The notes beneath the pieces were generated by a model. That model worked only from the letters and a program-made list of their open reading frames with translations, did not search any database and was not told the origin of the DNA. Positions 43,781 to 49,128 of a stretch of 49,128 nt of DNA are shown here, one piece after another. The DNA comes from an uncultured Amaricoccus sp. (lineage in GTDB: Bacteria; Pseudomonadota; Alphaproteobacteria; Rhodobacterales; Rhodobacteraceae). Both the position numbers and the translations under genes were made by a program. Positions within the stretch are counted from its first letter, which is position 1. Each line of letters opens with the position of its first letter. Location: assembly GCF_937891315.1 (NCBI RefSeq), contig NZ_CALAGI010000072.1, positions 1 through 49,128 on the forward strand, in the 5' to 3' direction.

Positions 43781-44850
43781 GCGGCGAGACCGCCCTCGTC
43801 CCGGCAAAGGCCAATCGTGTCGACAAGCCGCGGGCGCAGGCGCCGCGCCCCGAGCAGATGCCGACGCCGATCGAGAAGGCGGCGATGATCCTGACCGCGA
43901 TCGGCCCGGAACTCGCCGCCGGTTTCCTGAAGGAGATCGCGCAACCCGACATTGAGCGCTTCGCCCGCGCGCTCGCGGGCCTGGGCAAGATCCGGCAGGA
44001 GCTGCTCGACGCGGTGATCGTCGAGTTCCTCGAGGCGCTGACCAGCGGTCCGGAGATCAGCGGCGGGGCCAACGCGGCGCGAAAGCTGCTCGGCGCGGTG
44101 ATGGGCGAGGGCGACGTCGCGCGGCTGCTCGACGGTGGCCGCGGCGACACCCGCTCGACCTGGGACCGGCTGAACGACGCGCCGATCCCGGCCATCGCCA
44201 CCTTCCTGCAGGCCGAGCATCCGCAGACCGCGGCCGTCATCCTGAGCGAGATGCGCGCCGAGATCGCGGCCAGCGTGCTCGAACGGCTCGATCGTTCCTT
44301 CGCCCAGACCGTCGTGCTGCGGCTCTCGCGCGTGCCGACGCTCGATCCGGGGATCGCCGCCAGCATCATGAGCGCCATCGACCGCGATTTCCTCTCGGTC
44401 CTGCAGCGCAACCTCTCGAAGCGCAGGCCGGCGGACCTGATCGCCGGTCTCATGAACAACATCTCGTCCGAAGCGCGCGACGGCTTTCTCGGCTATCTCG
44501 AGGCGCAGGAGCCGTCGCTGGCCCAGGATGTCCAGCGTACGATGTTCACCTTCGAGGATATCGCGACCCGCGTGCATGGCCGCGATATCGCCGGCGTCTT
44601 GCGCGAGGTGGCCGAGGAGGAGCTGATGAAGGCGCTGAAGCTCGGCGAGAGCCAGGGCAGCGCGACCGTGCCCTTTATCATGGAGAACCTGCCGCGCCGA
44701 CTCGCGGACCGCTACATCGAGGAGCTGGCGGCGCTGGACGAAGTCTCGCGCAAGGAAGGCGAGGCGGCCCAGATCGAGGTCACCAAGGCGATCCAGGCCC
44801 AGGCCCGTCTCGGCGCCATCCGCTTCGTCGAGAAGGACCCGATGGCCTGA
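43777..44850 (+). CDS. fliG: Flagellar motor switch protein FliG
   Basis: FliG couples the MS ring to the C ring and contacts MotA to produce torque. The 357-residue product has a prolonged Pro/Arg-rich N-terminal tail (about 1-30). The three helical FliG domains then follow: TPIEKAAMILTAIGPELAAG, the middle EHPQTAAVILSEM and a C-terminal charged helix (FTFEDIATRVHGRDIAGVLRE). It is the last gene of the fliF operon, overlapping fliP by ATGA, and is followed by a GC hairpin at 44853-44875. Confidence 0.94.
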   Translation: MSGETALVPAKANRVDKPRAQAPRPEQMPTPIEKAAMILTAIGPELAAGFLKEIAQPDIERFARALAGLGKIRQELLDAVIVEFLEALTSGPEISGGANAARKLLGAVMGEGDVARLLDGGRGDTRSTWDRLNDAPIPAIATFLQAEHPQTAAVILSEMRAEIAASVLERLDRSFAQTVVLRLSRVPTLDPGIAASIMSAIDRDFLSVLQRNLSKRRPADLIAGLMNNISSEARDGFLGYLEAQEPSLAQDVQRTMFTFEDIATRVHGRDIAGVLREVAEEELMKALKLGESQGSATVPFIMENLPRRLADRYIEELAALDEVSRKEGEAAQIEVTKAIQAQARLGAIRFVEKDPMA

Positions 44851-44852
44851 CA

Positions 44853-44875
44853 CCGCGCGCCGCCGGGGCGCGCGG
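44853..44875 (+). terminator. GC hairpin after fliG
   Basis: CCGCGCGCC and GGCGCGCGG form a 9-bp stem around a 5-base loop, two bases after the fliG stop. No T-run follows. The rest of the 247-base spacer to 45097 is very GC-rich and shows no further supported feature. Confidence 0.45.
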
Positions 44876-45097
44876 GCGGGCCGGAAGACATCCGCGCCCC
44901 GCGGTCGCGGCGTGCGCGCGCCCTGACCGACGTTGTCACGGGCGCCGGCCCCGGCCGCGCCGCCTTGCCATTCGCGTGGTTTCCCGCTTACGCTCGGGGG
45001 AAGGAGCCGGCGGCCGGCCGGTTCAGCCGCCTCGACGCGCTGGCGCCGATCCCGCGGGCAACATGGTCGCCGCGCGCGTGCGCCCAAGGGACGCATC

Positions 45098-46198
45098 ATG
45101 AACACCCCGCTGCACCACAAGGCTTTCCTGCTGCTCCTCGCGCTGGTGACGGTCGCCTTCGTCTGGCTGCTGCTGCCGTTCTACGGCGCGGTGCTCTGGG
45201 CGGTGATCCTCGCCATCATCTTCCAGCCCATGCAGCGCGCCTTCGAGAAGTGGTTCTGGCCACGGCGCAATCTCGCGGCGCTGATCAGCACGCTCGTCTG
45301 CGTGGTGATCGCCGTCATCCCGATGACACTGATCGTCGCGTCGCTGGTCGGCGAGGGGGCCCGGTTCTACGAGCGCTTCCAGAGCGGCCAGATCGACATC
45401 TCGACGATCGTCGCCGAACTCCGCGCCGACCTGCCGACGGGGTTCGAGGACTGGATGCGCGAGGTCGGCGTCGGCGACTACGACGCGCTGCGCGAGCGGC
45501 TGACTGGCGCGCTGATGCAGGGCAGCCAACTGGTCGCCGGCCAGGCGGTCAGCGTGACCCAGAACACGCTGCATGTCATCGTCAGCGCCGGAATCATGCT
45601 CTATCTCCTGTTCTTCCTGTTCCGCGACGGCCGCGAGATCGGCCGTTCGATCCTCGCGGCCATGCCGCTCAGCCCCGAATACAACCGCGCATTGGTGCAG
45701 AAATTCGCGACCGTGGTGCGCGCGACCGTCAAGGGCAACGTCATCATCGCCATCATCCAGGGCATCATAGGCGGCTTGACCTTCTGGTCGATCGGCATCG
45801 AGGGCGCCTTCTTCTGGGGCGTTCTCATGGCCTTTCTCTCGATGCTGCCGGCGGTCGGCGCGGCCATCGTCTGGGCACCCGCCGCGCTCTATTTCTTCAT
45901 CACCGGCGACCTCTTCCGCGGGCTGGTGCTGGTCGGCGTCGGGGTCGGAGTGATCGGGCTCGTCGACAACCTGCTGCGGCCGCCGCTGGTCGGCAAGGAC
46001 ACGCGCCTGCCCGACTATGTTGTGCTGGTCTCGACCGTCGGGGGCATGTCGCTGATCGGCATCAACGGCTTTGTCATCGGCCCGCTGATCGCCGCGCTGT
46101 TCATCGCCGCCTGGACGCTGTTCCGCGACGACCGGGGCGGCGAGGCCGAGGCGCCGAACCTCGAGTCCCGCCCGCTCGAGCCCGATCCACGCGAATAG
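45098..46198 (+). CDS. AI-2E family transporter
   Basis: This polytopic inner-membrane protein of 366 residues belongs to the AI-2E (TqsA/PerM) family, whose members include a quorum-signal exporter and Na+/H+ antiporters. It has about eight hydrophobic segments, LPFYGAVLWAVILAIIFQP near the N-terminus, and the conserved GGLTFWSIGIEGAFFWGVLM and LVDNLLRPPLVGKDTRLPDY. I chose ATG 45098 because it begins the first membrane region; the frame is open further upstream without a better start. The actual substrate cannot be read from sequence. Confidence 0.88.
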   Translation: MNTPLHHKAFLLLLALVTVAFVWLLLPFYGAVLWAVILAIIFQPMQRAFEKWFWPRRNLAALISTLVCVVIAVIPMTLIVASLVGEGARFYERFQSGQIDISTIVAELRADLPTGFEDWMREVGVGDYDALRERLTGALMQGSQLVAGQAVSVTQNTLHVIVSAGIMLYLLFFLFRDGREIGRSILAAMPLSPEYNRALVQKFATVVRATVKGNVIIAIIQGIIGGLTFWSIGIEGAFFWGVLMAFLSMLPAVGAAIVWAPAALYFFITGDLFRGLVLVGVGVGVIGLVDNLLRPPLVGKDTRLPDYVVLVSTVGGMSLIGINGFVIGPLIAALFIAAWTLFRDDRGGEAEAPNLESRPLEPDPRE

Positions 46199-46259
46199 AC
46201 CGGTTTGCATCCGCGCGGCCCGCGGGATACGGAAGGCCCGGGTATCCCGGGGTAAGGCG

Positions 46260-47294
46260 ATGGCGTTTTTCCAGAAGCTCAAGGATCGTCTGTTCAAGTC
46301 CTCCTCGAAGATCGACGAGGGGCTGGAGGCGATCCTCGACGAAGCCCCCGCCGAGGCGCCCGCGGCATCCCCGGCGCCCACGTCCCCCGAGCCCGAGCCC
46401 CCGACCTCCGCGGGGGCGGAGCGTCCGGGTCTCGTCGGACGGCTGTTCGGGGGCGAGCGCGAGAAGGGCAGGGTGCTCGACGACGCCATGCTCGAAAGCC
46501 TCGAGGAGCTGCTGATCTCGGCCGACATGGGCGTCGAGACCGCGCTCAAGGTCACGGCCAGCATGGCAGAGGGCCGGTTCGGCCGACGTCTCGGCGCGCG
46601 CGAGATCAAGGAGCTGATCGCCGCCGAGATCGGTGCGATCCTCGGGCCGGTCGCCCGCCCGATGCCGATCTATCCCAAGCGCCCGCAGGTGGTGCTGGTG
46701 GTCGGCGTCAACGGCTCCGGCAAGACCACGACCATCGGCAAGCTTGCGAGCCAGTTCCGCGCGGCCGGCAAGAAGGTGGTGATCGCCGCCGGCGACACCT
46801 TCCGCGCCGCGGCGGTGGAGCAGTTGCAGGTCTGGGGTCAGCGCGCCGGCGTGCCGGTGATGACGGCGGCGCAGGGGTCCGATCCCGCGAGCCTCGCCTT
46901 CGACGCCATGGCACGCGCGGAGGCGGAAGGCGCCGATCTGCTGCTGATCGACACCGCCGGCCGCTTGCAGAACCGCGAGGATCTGATGGCCGAGCTTGCC
47001 AAGATCGTGCGGGTCATCCGCAAGCGCGATCCCGAGGCGCCGCACAACACGCTGCTCGTGCTCGACGCCTCGACGGGGCAGAACGCGCTGCGCCAGGTCG
47101 AGATCTTCGCCAGGATCGCCGATGTGACCGGCCTCGTGATGACCAAGCTCGACGGCACGGCCAAGGGTGGCGTCCTCGTCGCGCTGGCCGACCGCTTCGG
47201 CCTGCCGATCCACGCCATCGGCGTCGGCGAGCAGATCGACGACCTCGCCCCGTTCGACCCCGACGAATTCGCCCGCGCCCTCACCGGCCTCTGA
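46260..47294 (+). CDS. ftsY: Signal recognition particle receptor FtsY
   Basis: FtsY is the membrane receptor for the signal recognition particle; the two GTPases dock ribosomes on SecYEG. The 344-residue protein has a short acidic, Pro/Ala-rich A region (about 20-55) and an N domain (about 60-130). The G domain begins with the P-loop GVNGSGKTTT (149-158), followed by DTFRAAAVEQL, DTAGRLQN and the TKLDGTAKGG motif. GGGTAAGG precedes the ATG. Confidence 0.96.
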   Translation: MAFFQKLKDRLFKSSSKIDEGLEAILDEAPAEAPAASPAPTSPEPEPPTSAGAERPGLVGRLFGGEREKGRVLDDAMLESLEELLISADMGVETALKVTASMAEGRFGRRLGAREIKELIAAEIGAILGPVARPMPIYPKRPQVVLVVGVNGSGKTTTIGKLASQFRAAGKKVVIAAGDTFRAAAVEQLQVWGQRAGVPVMTAAQGSDPASLAFDAMARAEAEGADLLLIDTAGRLQNREDLMAELAKIVRVIRKRDPEAPHNTLLVLDASTGQNALRQVEIFARIADVTGLVMTKLDGTAKGGVLVALADRFGLPIHAIGVGEQIDDLAPFDPDEFARALTGL

Positions 47295-47373
47295 CCGCGC
47301 GCTGCCTCATGACATCCGCGCGAGGGTGCCGGATGTTGTGGATTTCGCAAGGCGGCGCGGCTATGACGCGCGC

Positions 47374-48006
47374 ATGGCCGAACGACATATGCACCCGCTC
47401 CTGAAGCTCGCCCTCGAAGTGGGGCCGATCGCCATCTTCTTTCTCGCCTATCGCTGGGCCCCCGTCGGCTCCGGGCTCGAGGTGGCCGAGCGGCAGCTCG
47501 AACAGATGCTGTTCGCGACCAAGGTCTTCGTGCCGACGATCCTCGCCACGCTCGGGATCAGTTTCGCCCTGACCCGCAAGCTGCCGAAGATGGCGGTCAT
47601 CACCGCGATCGTGGTGACGGTGTTCGGCGGCCTGACGCTGATCCTGCGCGACGACACCTTCGTGAAGATGAAGCCGACCATCCTCTACGGTCTCTTCGCC
47701 TCGATCCTCGGCATCGGCCTGCTGCGCGGCCAGAGCTACCTGAAATATCTGATGGACGAGCTCATCCCGATGCGGGACGAGGGCTGGATGAAATTCACCG
47801 GCCGCTTCGTCGTCTTCTATCTCTTCCTCGCGATCCTGAACGAATTCGTCTGGCGGCTCTATGGCACCGACACCTGGGTCAATTTCCGCACCTTCGTCCT
47901 GCCGGTGGCCAACGTCGTCTTCATCATGGCGCAAATCCCGCTCTTCCAGCGCTATGCGATCGTTCAGACCCACGCCGAACCCGGCCCGGAGCGGACCGAC
48001 TCCTGA
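47374..48006 (+). CDS. YciB/IspZ-type inner membrane (septation) protein
   Basis: This polytopic membrane protein of 210 residues belongs to the YciB/IspZ (septation protein A) family, linked to cell-envelope integrity and division. It has about five hydrophobic segments. The family signature MKPTILYGLFASILGIGLL is clear, with the downstream LNEFVWRLYGTDTWVNFRTF. ATG 47374 (MAERHMHPLLKLALEVGP) gives the usual start. It follows ftsY, the common arrangement in Rhodobacterales-type genomes. Confidence 0.9.
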   Translation: MAERHMHPLLKLALEVGPIAIFFLAYRWAPVGSGLEVAERQLEQMLFATKVFVPTILATLGISFALTRKLPKMAVITAIVVTVFGGLTLILRDDTFVKMKPTILYGLFASILGIGLLRGQSYLKYLMDELIPMRDEGWMKFTGRFVVFYLFLAILNEFVWRLYGTDTWVNFRTFVLPVANVVFIMAQIPLFQRYAIVQTHAEPGPERTDS

Positions 48007-48099
48007 GAGCCGGTACGGACGACCTTGTCCTGTATCATATGGACGGCCGGCGGGGCGTGTATCATCCTTGCCCCGTGAGTCGAACCATCGGGGGGTGGG

Positions 48100-49020
48100 A
48101 TGTCAGTTCTCAGGGTATACGATCGGATCGGCGACGGGTTCGACATGTCCGAGACGGACGATGGCGAGTTTTTCTTCGAAACCGGAGATACCGAAACCGA
48201 GATACTGTGGAGCAAGCGCTACGACGCGGATAGCCGTGTGGTTTTCTCCGAATTGATTGGCGGCGACCCGCTGCGATACCTTAAGATGGTCTATTCTCAG
48301 TCCGCGTCGGGTGATTTTATTATCGAGGATATGTATTACTACAATGAGGATCGCAAAAGTGTGGTCGATTGGATCGACTGCGATATAGAGATCGCCTATG
48401 AAGACCTGATTTCAGGTACGACCGATTGGGTGTTCGACGGGTTTCACGGTTCCGACAGGATCATCGGCAACAAATTCAAGGACATTCTCAAGGGTGGCGA
48501 CGGCGGTGACGACCTCCGCGGTCGCGGCGGCGATGACCGCCTGTATGGCGAGCGCGGCGACGACAAGCTCTATGGTCAGAGCGGGCGCGACGTGCTGATC
48601 GGCGAACGTGGCAATGACAAGCTTTACGGCGACTCCGGAGACGACCGCCTGTCCGGCGGCGCCGGGGTGGACCGGTTGGTCGGCGGCGCGGGTCTCGACA
48701 AGCTTACCGGTGGCGCGGGTGCCGACGAGTTCGCCTTCAAGGCCCTCGCCGATTCCGGCCTCTGGCAGAAGCGCGACGTGATCACCGACTTCCTGGCCGG
48801 GACCGACGTCATAGACCTCGGTGCCATCGACGCCGACGTGACGCGGCGTGGCGATCAGCGGTTCGACTTCATCGGTCGCGAGGGATTTGGCGATGTGGCG
48901 GGCGAGTTGCGCTGCCGGTCGGGCATCGTCTATGGCGATGTCGATGGCGACGGCCGCGCCGACTTCCAGATCGCGCTCGACGGCGTGTCGTCCCTGCGCG
49001 AGTCGGACTTCATTCTCTGA
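48100..49020 (+). CDS. RTX calcium-binding repeat protein, putative type I secretion substrate
   Basis: This 306-residue protein has no N-terminal signal peptide. Residues about 130-210 hold at least eight glycine/aspartate nonapeptide repeats (GGDGGDDLRGRGGDDRLYG and similar), which bind calcium in RTX proteins. The C-terminal part (FAFKALADSG, ITDFLAGTDVIDLGAID, DGDGRADFQIAL) matches the M10/serralysin-type C-terminal region used for type I secretion. The first 115 residues match nothing I recognise. They are encoded by DNA markedly richer in A/T than the neighbours, suggesting transfer or a domain swap. No secretion ATPase is in the window. Confidence 0.85.
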   Translation: MSVLRVYDRIGDGFDMSETDDGEFFFETGDTETEILWSKRYDADSRVVFSELIGGDPLRYLKMVYSQSASGDFIIEDMYYYNEDRKSVVDWIDCDIEIAYEDLISGTTDWVFDGFHGSDRIIGNKFKDILKGGDGGDDLRGRGGDDRLYGERGDDKLYGQSGRDVLIGERGNDKLYGDSGDDRLSGGAGVDRLVGGAGLDKLTGGAGADEFAFKALADSGLWQKRDVITDFLAGTDVIDLGAIDADVTRRGDQRFDFIGREGFGDVAGELRCRSGIVYGDVDGDGRADFQIALDGVSSLRESDFIL

Positions 49021-49024
49021 CCGG

Positions 49025-49126
49025 CTAGCGCCGGATCAGCTCCAACGAGGCGCGGGACAGCGGCTCCGCGCCTCTTTCCGTGACGAGCGAGGTCCGCGCC
49101 AGGGTCATGGCGAGGCCGGCGTCGGC
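49025..49126 (-). CDS. Possible 3' end of a gene running off the window
   Basis: A 33-residue open frame enters from the right edge and ends at 49025, finishing ASLELIRR. It could be the C-terminus of a LysR-type regulator, but so short a piece cannot settle that. A 9-bp hairpin at 49047-49074 lies inside this frame and argues against it being coding. Confidence 0.25.
   Translation of the reverse strand, partial: ADAGLAMTLARTSLVTERGAEPLSRASLELIRR
49047..49074 (+). terminator. Candidate terminator after the RTX gene
   Basis: GAGGCGCGG and CCGCGCCTC form a perfect 9-bp stem with a 10-base loop, followed by TTT. It is 27 bases after the RTX stop codon. The T-run is short, and the hairpin overlaps a possible minus-strand coding end. 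Confidence 0.4.
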
Positions 49127-49128
49127 GT

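Noticed and set aside
48448..48730. Tandem DNA repeat array
   Set aside because: The periodic pattern is the protein-level RTX nonapeptide repeat; the nucleotides vary and do not form an independent repeat or CRISPR.

Overview
The window is a GC-rich chromosomal segment from an alphaproteobacterium, most likely of the Rhodobacterales (Rhodobacter/Roseobacter) type. The placement is inferred from gene families and order: a Bzt/Aap-type amino-acid transporter behind crcB, rluC, a HAD phosphatase and an ATP12 chaperone; a CtrA-style flagellar cluster with motA, motE-like, fliL, fliF, fliN and fliP together; and ftsY next to a YciB/IspZ septation protein. It is not proven. I see no tRNA, rRNA, CRISPR array, transposase or prophage gene.

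Layout. 1-5613: end of the large ribosomal operon (rplO, secY, adk, rpsM, rpsK, rpoA, rplQ), with a near-consensus promoter before rpsM and an intrinsic terminator after rplQ. 5666-12099: a secreted DUF1176-type protein, rarA, two adjacent BLUF-fold proteins that both lack the photochemical tyrosine, then crcB, rluC, a HAD phosphatase and ATP12. 12306-16749: a four-gene polar amino-acid ABC transporter. 16862-21097: a SixA-like phosphatase, an FkbM methyltransferase, argB with a coupled Fe-S protein, and two secreted SPOR-like paralogues.

21144-27787: a PotABCD-like ABC operon with a hydantoin/aspartate racemase, read divergently from a GntR-FCD regulator and an acetyltransferase, with a perfect 12-bp palindrome between them. 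27819-30123: three translationally coupled genes for galactonate-type sugar acid catabolism (SDR dehydrogenase, KDGal kinase, KDPGal aldolase). 30340-35162: the dctB-dctD two-component system divergent from dctA, which has a textbook sigma-54 promoter. 35232-44850: two divergent flagellar operons. The left one runs fliL, a membrane protein, a MotE-like protein, motA and a 772-residue secreted protein of unknown function. The right one runs fliF, fliH, fliN, fliP, fliG. Near-consensus CtrA boxes precede fliF and motA. 45098-49128: an AI-2E family permease, ftsY, a YciB-type membrane protein, an RTX calcium-binding protein with an AT-richer first half, and possibly the 3' end of another gene.

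Most operons use stop/start overlaps (ATGA, GTGA, TGATG), so translational coupling is the rule. A family of short palindromes (GGCGGAC..GTCCGCC) sits in three intergenic spaces and looks like a REP-type repeat. The points most worth following are the degenerate BLUF pair, the secreted protein coupled to motA, the SPOR-like pair, the palindrome family and the predicted operators.
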